Source: Cordia subcordata (taxonomy: Eukaryota > Streptophyta > Magnoliopsida > Boraginales > Cordiaceae). From it: DNA of 64,000 nt. The translations under genes and the position numbers were made by a program. The notes under the pieces are model-generated. The model was not told where the DNA came from and ran no database searches. It worked only from the letters and a program-made list of their open reading frames with translations. This document shows positions 34,568-45,828 of the stretch, one piece after another (position 1 is the stretch's first letter; each line of letters opens with the position of its first letter). The stretch covers positions 682,001-746,000 of the forward strand of contig JAPTOF010000011.1 of assembly GCA_028554755.1 (NCBI GenBank). The letters are read 5' to 3'.

Positions 34568-35263
34568 ATGATGCCCATTAGTGATAAATGTATGGATGAA
34601 TTTGAAGAAGCTTTAGCTAGTGAGGGTTTAGAGTCATCTAGTGGGGAAAATAAGACATCAATTACGAAGTTTATAGATGATAAGTCTCTTGGAGTTAAGG
34701 ATTACTGTGTTGAGGAGAATAGCCACTCTAAGAAGACACTTAGGGATGAAATTGATGAACTTGAAATTACAATTTATGGGTCTTTGGGTGTTTTTGATGA
34801 ATCGTTATTGATACCTTTTTCTACCCTCTCCACTAGGGAATTGATTGACAAGGTTAAGTGTTTTCTAGATGAACATGGGCATTTCCTTAGTGTGAGTGAG
34901 CCCATTAAGATTGGTTCTACTCCTCATGAGGAGTTACGGCAACCTAGGATTGATAATGTCATATCTTATGGAGAAGACGAGTCTAGAACTTCCACATTCC
35001 TTTCTACTAGCCTTCCTTCTCTAAGTGTCATCCCTACTCCTATTCCCTATTCCATTGAGTCTCCCTCTTTGGAGCTCATGTTTGTGCCTTCACGCATAGA
35101 ACACTTTCATCTAGGGTTAAGAAGTAGTTCACCAATGTTGCATGCATTAGACCTATCTTTGACCCATGGAGAGGGTATGCTCTTAGTCCATGATTATAAG
35201 AATAAGGCCATGGGGTGGCTAATTATAGAGCACGCAGGCCATATCTTTCATGTTAATGCATGA
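34568..35263 (+). CDS. N1 ORF, 231 residues: protease-RT linker-like protein fragment
   Basis: The longest open frame of N1. Residues about 8-25 hold an acidic segment (CMDEFEEALASEGLE). Residues about 57-105 hold the block shared with 24725-25476 (TLRDEIDELEITIYGSLG, FDESLL, LSTRELIDKVKCFLDE). Near the C-terminus come SPSLEL, a DLS word and KNKAMGW. The linker of element A (45850-46269) has SPSLEL, DLS and HRKAIGW in the same order and spacing, so the C-terminal part is probably the linker that precedes RT, and the ORF ends where RT should begin. No catalytic motif is visible. The start codon is not supported by anything beyond the open frame; a frame change separates it from the upstream part. 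Whether it is ever translated is unknown. Confidence 0.5.
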   Translation: MMPISDKCMDEFEEALASEGLESSSGENKTSITKFIDDKSLGVKDYCVEENSHSKKTLRDEIDELEITIYGSLGVFDESLLIPFSTLSTRELIDKVKCFLDEHGHFLSVSEPIKIGSTPHEELRQPRIDNVISYGEDESRTSTFLSTSLPSLSVIPTPIPYSIESPSLELMFVPSRIEHFHLGLRSSSPMLHALDLSLTHGEGMLLVHDYKNKAMGWLIIEHAGHIFHVNA

Positions 35264-36884
35264 CAATTTCTAAACTTGTGCACACATTCTCATTTGATGA
35301 TTTAGGATAGGATCTTGAAAAGGGGTGCATTGTGCATTCATCGCCCATTATATATTGCATGACCCTTTTCATTCTATTATTTGTGCTCGGTTGAATATCC
35401 AGCAATTTGTGCCTCTCGACTTTAAACACGTATGGATCTAACATTAGTGCCCAGCTAAAGGCATTAAATCTAACGCTACTAGAAGGTACCCTAGACATGT
35501 TTATATTCCATTTATTTCCCTTGTTTTCCTTTTCTTTTTACTTGCTTTTAATTTTTAGTATTTTCATTCTTTGAATTTAATTTTCATTTCATTTGTTTTC
35601 TTTTTCACTCTCCAAGTGTTGATCCTCGCTTCTATTACTTCCCTTTTTACATACATCTTGTTTACTACTTGTCAATGCCAATACACGCTTGCATGGCAAT
35701 GCTACTAATCATGTGATTTAAGTGTTGTATTTATTGAAAACAGAGTTAGTAGTTGATTCATACATTAGGAGTTGATTCTTACATCATTGACATCAAAGAG
35801 CTTCAAAAGAATGCAAGGTTGTATCTATCCTTTCTCCACTTGTCCCTGTTTATCTATCCTATCCCCACCATCGTTACTTGCTTTATAATGCCTATTTGTC
35901 TGCTGAGTAGTATCGCTCTATTTGCTTAAGGCCGACCAAAGTTTAGGTTTGGGGGTGTGGGAGTTTGGTTTTATTGTCTTATGCTTTGTTTAGGGTAGAT
36001 TGCATTATGTACTTTAAAATGGTGAAAATTTTTTGATTTTTGGTGCATTTAGAGTCATCTATCTCTTGGTTGATTAGAGTGTTGGCTCTTGTTATTGACT
36101 TAATTGATTGGTGGAGATAAAGTTGTATTGTATAGAGTGAATAGAGTAGAGAGAGATCTAAGGCTTGAAGGAGATGCCTTTCGAAAACTGTAGGGAGTGA
36201 GCACTTCTAAGAATGCACCTTGTAGTTACCTCATGGCTTGGTTGAAAAAAGGGTTGAAAAGGGTTGTTGATATGAGTGCCCCTTCCATGATTGGTTCTTT
36301 TTTATGTGCCTTAGCCTTTCTTTTTCTTTTCTTTTTGTAATGTTATGCAAAAAGTGTGAAAAAAAAAATTGAAAAAGGTAAAAAGGTGCAAAAAGATGAA
36401 AAAATTGAAAAATAAAAAAATTGAAAAAGAGAAAAAGGCAAAGGCACTAAAAGAATATGCAAAAGTAAAAGTTCGTTGAATAAGTGCTTAAGTGACACAA
36501 TGTCAACTTGGCACAAGTTTATCTTTTTATCTTTTTTTTGTATTATAAATAAGGCTCTTACGTCATTTTGTAAGCCATCGTGTTTATACATCCTTTCTTT
36601 CCTTCTCCTCAAGGTTATGTGCATATTGAAGAGGCCAGGTCAGTCGAGAGGGCATAAAATATCAACATTCTGAGTGCATGTGTTAGAATCTTAGGCATGG
36701 TGGTATAGCTACTAGGGAACTTCCCAAAGGTGTAAGACCCTTTTATGAGTAAAGGTAGGATCCAAAAAGACTTGGAGATCCCTCTACGAAAGAAATGACC
36801 CCTTCATACTCCTTAGACTCACCGAGATAGCAATTCAGTCCTTTAGGCAACCATTTGTACCAACTTTGAGATAACATAGGTTTA
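35264..36884 (+). other. N1 post-ORF noncoding region
   Basis: 35264-35470 is a junction zone. From about 35474 (CGCTACTAGAAGGTACCCTAG) it follows the post-integrase region of A and E2, with the internal hairpin/purine module at 35921-35975 and the A-rich tract at about 36350-36445. No supported gene; ORFs on either strand are low-complexity. Confidence 0.6.
35921..35975 (+). other. Internal copy of the hairpin/polypurine module (N1)
   Basis: TTTGCTTAAGGCCGACCAAA followed by GTTTAGGTTTGGGGGTGTGG, about 960 bp upstream of the LTR-junction module. The stem is damaged here but the purine part is the best preserved in the window. Confidence 0.6.
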
Positions 36885-36924
36885 AGCTTGCTTGAGGACA
36901 AGCAAAGAGAAGTTTTAAGGGTGT
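36885..36924 (+). other. N1 polypurine tract with hairpin
   Basis: CTTGCTTGAGGACAAGCAAA then GAGAAGTTTTAAGGGTGT, directly before TGATGTATTGG at 36925. Confidence 0.75.
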
Positions 36925-37047
36925 TGATGTATTGGTTTTGTGTGTGCCTATGTATTATATTCTTATTCTTGTTTTGAGGTGTGTTGTGCTTCATTTGGTG
37001 TATTAGCATAGCATTTATGTCATACTTGTGCGTATTAGGGTTTACAT

Positions 37048-39428
37048 TGATGTGTTCGTTTTGTGTGTTTATGTATTGCAAGTATATACTTGTTTTAAGG
37101 TGTTTTGAGCTTCATTTAATGTATTATTATAGCATTTAGGTCATAATTGTGTATATTAAGATTTACATATTCATAGTTAAAGTTAAGACTGCTACACTAA
37201 TGCGCGTTTATTGCTTGTTTTAGGTGTAATTTAGGAAGATAACTGGAGCTCAATTGAGGGTGCTTGAAGTGTGGAACAAAGCAACGGGTGTTACAGATGT
37301 AAAGAAATGAAGAAAAGTGCATTTGGAAGTGGCCGGGCAAAGGAAGAAGAAATCGAGGCAAAATTAAGCGCAACGTGAGCCAAATTCGGAGCTTCCAAAC
37401 TAAGAAGGACATGAAAAAATTTGGGACATGTTTTAGGGTGCAAAAGATGGCTTGGGAGATCCCCCATGATGATATGAAGTCATAGAAAAAAATGGTGCAC
37501 GAATCGAAGCTAAAACGATCAAGATATGATCATTTTACTATCAAGACTGGTTATCTTCTGTCTAGGTCTGATGGCCTAGCTAGTCGACCGACCGGATTAG
37601 AATCTATGCCAATTTTGGCCGGATGACTTAGCCCCAAAGTTGGTCTACCGGTTGGGCCCCCGACTGGGTACTTTAACAGCTTTATTTAAGCTACTTTTCA
37701 GCCACTTTTGAAGGAGAGCAACACCTAAATCAAACACCCATTTCCCTAAACCCAAAAGTCACCTCACACACTCACTTTTAAATACATTTAACACTTGGAA
37801 TCAAGGATCCAAGAGGATCAAACACTAGGATTTGAGGCATAGCTCATGGATTGTAAAGCTTGGCTATGGATAGAAGGGTATCTCTCTTTTATCCTAAGTC
37901 TAATTATGTTAGATTAGAGCTATGTAGGGTGATTATTCTTGTATTTATGGATTGATTACTACCTTTTGTTAATGGTAACTTGATGGATTTATGTATATAT
38001 GCTTTATGCTTAGGGCTTCAAAGGCTATTTATATATATGTCTATGTGCCTCACACACTCACTTTTAAATACATTTAACACTTGGAATCAAGGATCCAAGA
38101 GGATCAAACACTAGGATTTGAGGCATAGCTCATGGATTGTAAAGCTTGGCTATGGATAGAAGGGTATCTCTCTTTTATCCTAAGTCTAATTATGTTAGAT
38201 TAAAGCTATGTAGGGTGATTATTCTTGTATTTATGGATTGATTACTACCTTTTGTTAATGGCAACTTGATGGATTTATGTATATATGCTTTATGCTTAGG
38301 GCTTCAAAGGCTATTTATATATATGTCTATGTGTTTGTTGAAATGCCTCAATGATGTAACATATGTATATTGAAGTCTATTATGCTATTAACCATCTCTA
38401 AATCATTACGCTAGCATGTCTATGTGTTTGTGTGATGATTACATGAAATGGGTATGTCTATATGCATGTCTATGTATGTGTTCACATACTTAATAGCATG
38501 AATAGCTTCTATTGCAGACATGTCGGGTGTTATAGCTTAAATTGGTATAATCTAAGTATATCTATGTGTTTAGTAGTAGAATATTCCGGAGCATTATTAA
38601 ATGCCATGCCCTAGATGTGTTTGCTTTGCACTTAAACATTAATATCCGCTATTATGATGCGATTGATGGGGCAAAACTTGTAACTAGCCTAGGCCGAGTC
38701 CCCTTTGGCTTTAAATCTAGCCAATAAGAGTCCGGATAGGTTTAGTTAACCTCAGTTCATTTAGGAAAGCTAGTTAGTCTACCCTAACACCCTAGGTTCA
38801 TAAGGACCACGCCGTAGTTCTGAGTGGGCCGAAGCTTAGGGACGGACTCGCACCGAGTCCTATGGCTAGATTGGGGAACTAATTAGAGGACTAAGTGCTA
38901 AGGTTAGATCATCTACACTCACCTAGAATCTTATTGGGTAGCCCCAATTGCTATGTCATAAAGACCATGCCGTACAGCTAGGCATCGCCACCTGAGGACG
39001 GACCTGCACTAAGGCTTAGGGTCCCAATTAGGAGGCTAATTATAGGTCTAGATTAGAGCACTTAGTATAATCCATCAAGTAACCCTAGAAAGACGTAGTA
39101 ATCACCATAAACAAGACGTAATCATCTTAGTCCCCCATTTTCAACATTTGAATCCCCTTAGATCACTTGAATCCCCCTTCACACACGTACATCTTTTATT
39201 TCCTTATCCTTAGTTTAGTTTTACTTTTCCAAGCTCCCTTTAAACCAAAAATCCCCAAAAAGAGTGTAGTTTAGGTTCCAACACGTAGCTTTTAGGACAC
39301 GCATAGCTTTAGGACACCATACATGTTAGGTCTCTTCGTGGATTCGATCCGGCACTCGCACACACCGTACTACACACAACCCATGCACTTTTGGACTATT
39401 TAGGCTTGTGCTGCGAGATAGTGTATCA
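37048..39428 (+). mobile_element. S3: solo LTR inside the N1 3' LTR
   Basis: TGATGTGTTCG ... GATAGTGTATCA, 2381 bp, flanked by perfect TACAT duplications (37043-37047, 39429-39433). It belongs to the same general LTR family as its target. It contains a 286-bp tandem duplication, a hairpin at 38705-38724 and two copies of the GC-rich block (about 38800-38870 and 38950-39020). Confidence 0.85.
37762..38333 (+). repeat. 286-bp tandem duplication in S3
   Basis: Units 37762-38047 and 38048-38333 start CCTCACACACTCACTTTT. By eye they differ at two bases (AGAGC/AAAGC and GGTAACT/GGCAACT), so the duplication is recent compared with the decay of neighbouring LTRs. Confidence 0.95.
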
Positions 39429-39966
39429 TACATGTTAATAGTTAAGTGTATATCGTAAATGCTACACTAATACCCGTTTGTTGCTTGATTTAGGTGAGAT
39501 TCAGAGAGATAATTGGAGCTTGAATGATGATGTTTGGATGTGGAGCAAAGCCAAAGATGTTTCGGACACAAAGAGATCAAGAAAAGTGCATTTGGAAGTC
39601 ATCAAACGAAGATCGGAGTACCTGAGAAGAAATTAGCTCGCGAGGAGCAAAATTGGGCCAAGGAGCAAGGGAGACCAGTCAACCTCAACCCTAGGTTGGT
39701 CAATTGGACCAAGGCTCCTGACCAAGTAAGAATATTGAGCCCTTACGTCGGTTGACCAAGCCCCAAGGCTGGTCCCCTAGTAGGTCCCTCAGCTGAGCGT
39801 GAGAATTGCTTATTTATATGCATTTTTTAGCAAAATTAGAGGAGCTTTCACCCAACTTTTGAACGCCCATGTCCCAAAACCCTAATTTCTCTCTCATACA
39901 CCTCATACGCATTTATCTAAACACAATTAGCACTTGGAATCAAGCATCTAAAAAGAATCAAACACA

Positions 39967-41722
39967 AGTGGTGTCTTCTTACGAGTGCAAGTTTTAAAAG
40001 ACCCGCAAGCGCACGGATCGTGCAATACAATGTTTACGAGTGCGGGTGTCGAACCACAGGGAGGCGTGAATATCGTGAATGTATCCTATGCTTGGTGTCC
40101 TAAAAGAGCTAAAAAGAAAGATCTAAACTAAGTGTACTTTTTCTTGTGAAGGTTTGGATTGTCGGGAGCTCTAAGTAAATGAAAGAAAACTAAACTATGA
40201 ATAAAAACAAAAAGGGACGCAGGTTGATTAAGAAGAAACTAACAATTGGAAAGGGATTAGGGTGACTTGGACTTATGAATGGGTAACTCCATACTCAAAT
40301 GCTATGGGATTAAGGGATGATGGCTAACTATCAAAAGTGCTCTTAACTAGGTTGTTAGTTAGTGTCCTGATTTCCCCCTAGGACTCGGTGCGGGTCCGTC
40401 CCTAGGCGATGTCTCCTAGAGCTACGGCGTGGTCCTTATGACTTGGGGCCTCAAGAGGGATTAACTAACTTCCTAGGTGGTTTAGAATGAACCTACCCTA
40501 GTACCTAAACCGTTGGCTGGGTTTAAAGCCAAGACCTAGTGTTGCTAAGGTCGACTAAATCTATCCTGAAACCTATTGGCTGGATTTAAAGCCAAAGGAA
40601 ACTCGACCTAGATTAGCCCTAAATTACACTCCGTCATTCTAAGATCACTACAGCAGGATTTGACTAACATTCATACACATGTGATATTGAAATTATGCTT
40701 GTTACTAGGCATGCAAATACGCATATAGACATGAATAAAAGCACTACCCACTTCATAACATCCATGAATAAACACATAGACATGAGTACAACATGGATTA
40801 GATGTGTTTAGTAACAAACAAACTTCAATTAATATATATGTACTCATCTAGGTATTTTATCAAACACATAGACATGAATGAAAGAACACCCAATTAAACA
40901 AAACAAATCAAAACATATATATATATATATTCAGCCATCATATCCCATATCATAAGAGTATAAAATTAAACCATTACATAAGTTTAATCACCCTATACAA
41001 GCCTACTCAGACATAATAGAAAATAGAATGAAAGAGATATAACGAAACTCCCCTTTCATCCTAGCGATTTTAGAACACAGCTTGTAAACAATCTCGATTC
41101 CAAAGCGTTTGAATCCTCCAACGAAGCTTGGTTCTTCGTGAAAAGTATGTGAAAAGATTGTGTGAGGCGGCTAGGGAATAGGGTTAAGTGTGTGTGAGAA
41201 TAGGTGTGAAGTGTGTGTAAAAACTCTGTTTTTCTGCTCCGCATCGGGCTTTATTTATAGATTCGCGCATAGACGGTCGACCGGCCTCTGGAGTACTCGA
41301 CCGGCTTTCTTCAAGGGCTCTCTGGAGTGGCCGGTCGACCGGCTCTTGAAGGGGGGTCGTCCAGCTTTTCGACAAAGCTCTCTAGAGTGGCCGATCGACC
41401 GGCTATTCTTCCTTAGCGTCCGACTGACTTCCTTCATCCAATTTTTCGTCATTTCGGCCTTTAGTCTTCTCCCTTAGACCCGTGCGTGTCCTATCTTCAT
41501 CACCTTTCATTGTTCAATCTTTATCTTAACCCAAAGTCACCTGAATCATTGAAAATAAGCTATTAATGTAGCATTTTATCTCTTAAACTCAATATGCACA
41601 TTTATTCACACTTAAGCCTATTCCTATCAAAAGTACTACACTAATGCATCATTATAAGCATTCAACACCTCTAAAATATAAGTAAATGGTGATGCAAACA
41701 CACACCAAATCACAACTCATCA
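39967..41722 (-). repeat. A 3' LTR (1756 bp)
   Basis: Hairpins are at 40513-40532 and 40577-40596; the GC-rich block is at about 40375-40460; the TATA box (minus strand, CTATAAATAAAG) is at 41250-41261; GGTCGACC repeats are at 41275-41405, just upstream of TATA in the direction of transcription. It is shorter than the 5' LTR mainly through loss of repeat units in this array and a shorter TA run near 40917. Confidence 0.95.
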
Positions 41723-41764
41723 ACACCCTCAAACCTTCTCCTTGCTTGTCCTCAAGCAAGCCTA
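41723..41764 (-). other. A polypurine tract with perfect hairpin
   Basis: Plus strand ACACCCTCAAACCTTCTC then CTTGCTTGTCCTCAAGCAAG. The second word is a perfect 8-bp inverted repeat with a 4-base loop. On the minus strand it reads hairpin, GGAGAAGGTTTGAGGGTGT, then the LTR. Confidence 0.8.
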
Positions 41765-43122
41765 ATCTTAAATTTTATTTCTAAAGCTGATACAATGAAT
41801 TGCCTGAAGGACTAACTCGCTATCAGCATTAGTTTGAGAAACATGAAAGGGCATTCCTATTGTGAAGAGATCCCTAAGCCTCTTTGAATCTTCCCTCTAC
41901 TCATAAGGGGTCTCGTTCCTCATGGGAATTTCCCAAGTAGCCAATCTACCACAAGCCTAGGATTCTAACTCACTCACTCAGGCTATTGATATTTCGTGCT
42001 CCCTCACTTGACATGGTCTCCCTAACATGCACCAAGCCTCAAGGATAAAAAAGAGAGAATATACAAACACAATGGCTTTTTATAAGCCTTATTCACATGC
42101 TTGCAAAGATGATAACTTGTGCTAAGTTGACATTTTGTCACTTATGCACTTATTCACTAACTTTTAGGTGCTTCTGGCTTTTCCTCTTTTTTACTTCATT
42201 CATAGAATTTTGCACCTTTTTGCCTCTTTTTTTTCAATCATTTTTTTTTCATTTTCATTGTATTGAATTCTCAAAAAGGAAGAAAAAGAAAGGCTTAAGC
42301 ATATCAACAAGAACCAATCAAAGACGGGGCACTCACATCAATAACCCTTTTTTCAACACTCTTTCCTACCAAGCTATGGGGTAGCTACAAGGGTTATTCT
42401 TTTAAGGTTCTCACTCCCCACAACTTTTAAGGGCATCTCCTCCAAGACTTAGTTTTCAAACCACTCTATTTATTCCCCCACAATGTCTCTCATCTTAATA
42501 AATCAATAGAGTCAATCACAAAAGCCAACACAATGATCAACAAAGAAATAAATGACTCTAAATGCATCAAAATTGAAAAATTTTCACCATTTAAATGCAT
42601 GATGCAATCTACCCTAAGTAAAATATAACAAGAAAGAAAACTAAACTCCCACACCCCCAAACCTAAACTTTGCTTGTCCTCAAGCAAATAGAACAAAGCA
42701 CAACAAAAACAAGCAAGTTATCATTACAAAACAAGTAAGGGTGGTGGGGATAGGGTGCGAACAGGGGAACAAGTGGAGAAAGGATAGATACAACCTTGCA
42801 TTTTCTTCAAAGCTTTCCATGCCAACGTCATCTCACCATACTGCTAATCTGTGACTCACAATTCATAAACACTCACAAAGAAAACAAGATTAGTAGCATT
42901 GCCTATGTATACTCGCATTGGCATGTGCAATAAGAAGCAGTGGTGTATCTTACGGGACAAAGGATTGGGATTCAACACTTTAAGTTGGGTGCAAGAAAGA
43001 TAAAAGAAAGAAAATAAAAAGAAACAAAATTCAAACAAATGCAAGACTATAAAATTGAACCTAGGTTGCCTCCTAGTAGCGCTAACCACCAAGCCGTCAG
43101 CCAGGCAAATACTAGCTCATCT
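41765..43122 (-). other. A post-integrase noncoding region
   Basis: About 1.36 kb between the integrase stop and the polypurine tract. It holds the A/T tract (about 42166-42300), the internal hairpin/purine module (42641-42690) and CCTCCTAGTAGCGCTAACCA next to the integrase end. ORFs of 68-95 codons are not conserved between copies. Confidence 0.7.
42641..42690 (-). other. Internal copy of the hairpin/polypurine module (A)
   Basis: Plus strand ACACCCCCAAACCTAAAC then TTTGCTTGTCCTCAAGCAAA. The match to 41723-41761 is nearly complete apart from a 5-base spacer (TCTCC versus AAACT) and one T/C change. Confidence 0.8.
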
Positions 43123-44405
43123 TCAACTTCCATCTGCGGGATCCTGAAGCTCTAAAACCTCCACACGAGCCATGCTCGGATCATAAGCGTGCTTCAGGAG
43201 TTGCCCATTTACCGTCAACTCTCGGCCATCCTTTAAGTCTTTGATCTTGACTGCTCCTGAAGGATAGGCAATCATCACCTCATATGGACCATCCCATCTC
43301 GTCTTAAGCTTACCTGAAAAAAACTTCAGTCGTGAGTTAAACAACCAAACTTTATCAAGAGGAGAGAATGATTTCTTAATAACGTGTTTATCATGGATTC
43401 TCTTCATCCTATCCTTATAAAGTTTAGCGTTCTCATATGTCTCGAATCTAAGCTCTTCTAGTTCTGCTAGGTCTAGCCTCCTTTTCTCACCCGCTTTTGC
43501 CAAGTCAAATTTTAGGGCTTTGATTGCCCAATACGCTCTATGCTCAAGTTTAACCGGCAAGTGACAAGCTTTACCAAATACCAATCTATACGGAGACATA
43601 CCAATAGGAGTCTTAAAGGCGGTACGATAGGCCCACAAAGCATCATTTAATCTAATAGACCAATCTTTTCTATCAGGCCTAACCGCTTTCTCTAGAATGT
43701 GTTTGATCTCTCTATTGGACACCTCTACTTGTCCACTAGTCTGCGGGTGATAAGGAGTGGCTACTTTATGGGTGACTGAATATTTCCTCAACAAGGCCTC
43801 TAAAGTCCTATGGCGAAAATGCAAACCCCCATCACTAATTAAGACTCTAGGGACTCCAAATCTAGAGAAAATGTTCTCTTTAATAAACTTAACCACTACC
43901 CTATGGTCATTAGTGCGTGTAGGAATAGCCTCAACCCATTTGGATACATAATCAACGGCCACTAAAATGTATTGACATCCAAAGGAAGGTGGAAATGGAC
44001 CCATGAAGTCTATACCCCAAACATCGAACAACTCACAAGGAAGAATAGGGGATAAAGGCATCATGTTTCTCCTAGAGATGGACCCGGATTGTTGACATCT
44101 AAAACACTTTTTGCAATATTCCTGGGCATCCCTAAAGAGAGTAGGCCAAAATAATCCACTTTGCAAGACCTTCGCAGTAGTCTTCTTCCCACTAAAATAA
44201 CCCCTACACCCCTCATCATGACACATGCTTAACACGCTCTCAAACTCCTCCTCAGGCACACACAAAGTAATCATTTGATCCGCACACACTTTAAAAAGAT
44301 AGGGGTCCTCCCAAAAGAAATGCCTAACTTGTGCTAGGAACCTATCTTTTTCTCTTTTCTCCCAATGAGACAGAAAACGCCCTGTGGCAAGATAATTAAC
44401 TATAT
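43123..44405 (-). pseudogene. A integrase (long intact stretch)
   Basis: The open frame runs from about 44405 to a stop at 43123, with 388 codons after the first Met at 44289. Order: zinc module (CHDEG..GYF......CKKCFRC, where the second His of HHCC is Tyr); catalytic core with Asp in WGIDFMG, Asp in LISDGGLHF and Glu in [11 protein letters not shown], all three present; then [20 protein letters not shown]; and a C-terminal RWDGPYEV (GPY/F) module. No chromodomain. It is the last part of the polyprotein and is separated from RNase H by a frameshift near 44510. In the family it joins the cDNA ends to target DNA in the nucleus with a 5-bp stagger, matching the ACAAG duplication. The His to Tyr change would be expected to weaken zinc binding. 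Confidence 0.9.
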
Positions 44406-45146
44406 GAGCGAACCAAGGTGTGTGATGAGAAATAGAAAATAATTGCTCATCAGGGAATGAATCATGAAAAGGAGATGGATCACTAGAAGACTCGCTAACA
44501 AAAGGGGAAGATGATCCGCAACTAAATTCTCTCTACCCTTCTTATCCCGAATTTCTAAGTCAAACTCTTGAAGGAGGAGCATCCACCTAATCAAGTGGGG
44601 CTTAGATTCTTTCTTAGACAACAAATACTTCAATGCCGCATGATCGGTGTAGACAATTACTATGGATCCTAGGATGTATGACCTAAACTTGTCGAGAGAG
44701 AAGACTATCGCTAGAAGCTCTTTTTCTGTAGTAGTGTAATTCTTTTGTGCTTCATCAAGAGTCTTGCTAGCATAGTATACAACATGGGGCAACTTATCCT
44801 TCCTTTGACCTAAAACAGCTCCTATTGCATAATCGGATGCATCACACATAACCTCAAATGGGAGACTGTAGTCAGGTGGTTGGATAATCAAGGATGTAGA
44901 TAATAAGGATTTAAGCCTATTGAAAGCTCTAACACATTCATCGTCAAAGTCAAAAGGAACATCTTGTGCTAGGAGCCTAGACAAAGGACGTGCAACGTGA
45001 CTAAAATCCTTAATGAATCTACGGTAAAATCCTGCATGTCCTAGAAAAGATCTAACATCCTTGACACACTTAGGGACAAGCAACTTCTCAATTAATTCAA
45101 CCTTAGGGTCGACTTGAATTCCATTAGATGAGACAACATGACCCAA
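44400..45146 (-). pseudogene. A RT thumb and RNase H
   Basis: The 248-codon open stretch starts at the RT thumb ([36 protein letters not shown]) and continues into RNase H with [34 protein letters not shown] and [10 protein letters not shown], holding the expected acidic residues. It ends with [15 protein letters not shown], after which the frame shifts. A one-codon-scale break near 45147 separates it from the RT palm. Confidence 0.9.
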
Positions 45147-45828
45147 AGACTATCCTCGTTGCACCATGAAGTGGGATTTCTCCCAACTTAACACTAAATT
45201 CTTCTCCACACATCGGTCTAAGACTAAAGAGAGATGATTCAAGCACTCATCAAAGCTATCTCCAAAGACTGAGAAATCATCCATAAAAATCTCTAAGTGT
45301 CTCTCAATCATATCACTAAAAATGGCCATAATGCATCTCTGAAAAGTCATGGGCATTACAAAGACCGAAGGGCATTCTCCTATAAGCAAAAGTGCCATAG
45401 GGACAAGTAAAGGTGGTCTTTTCCTGGTCCTCGGAAACACAGGATCTGGTTATATCCCGAATAGCCATCTAGAAAACAATAGTAGCCGTGCTCACTACTC
45501 TATCTAAAATCTGGTCTAGAAAAGGCAATGGGAAATGATCCTTCCTAGTTTTGGAGTTGAGCTTCCTATAATCAATACAGACCCTCCATCCCGTAGGAGT
45601 ACGTGTTGAGATAAGCTCTCCTCTCTCATTCTCAACAACTGTGATCCCGGACTTCTTAGGGACAACTTGGACTGGGCTAACCCACTCACTATCGGAGATC
45701 GGATAAATAATGCCTGCATCCAAAAGCTTAATGATCTCCTTCTTAACTACTTCGCTCATGTGTGGGTTTAGCCTCCTTTGCATCTCCCTAGAAGGAATGG
45801 CTCCATCTTCAAGGTGAATACGATGCAT
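45147..45828 (-). pseudogene. A reverse transcriptase palm and fingers
   Basis: Two frames: 45469-45828 (CMHRIHLEDG at the start, IIYPISDSEWVSPVQVVPKK, CIDYRKLNSKTRKDHFPLPF) and 45150-45440 (FQRCIMAIFSDMIERHLEIF followed by the catalytic MDDFSVFGDSF). They are broken near 45450-45470, and a stop lies in the linker at about 45850. The catalytic Asp pair is intact. The domain would copy the element RNA in the cytoplasmic particle. Confidence 0.9.

Noticed and set aside
41765..43122. Possible env-like ORF after integrase, as in some Athila elements
   Set aside because: No long open frame, signal peptide or membrane pattern in any of five copies of this region.
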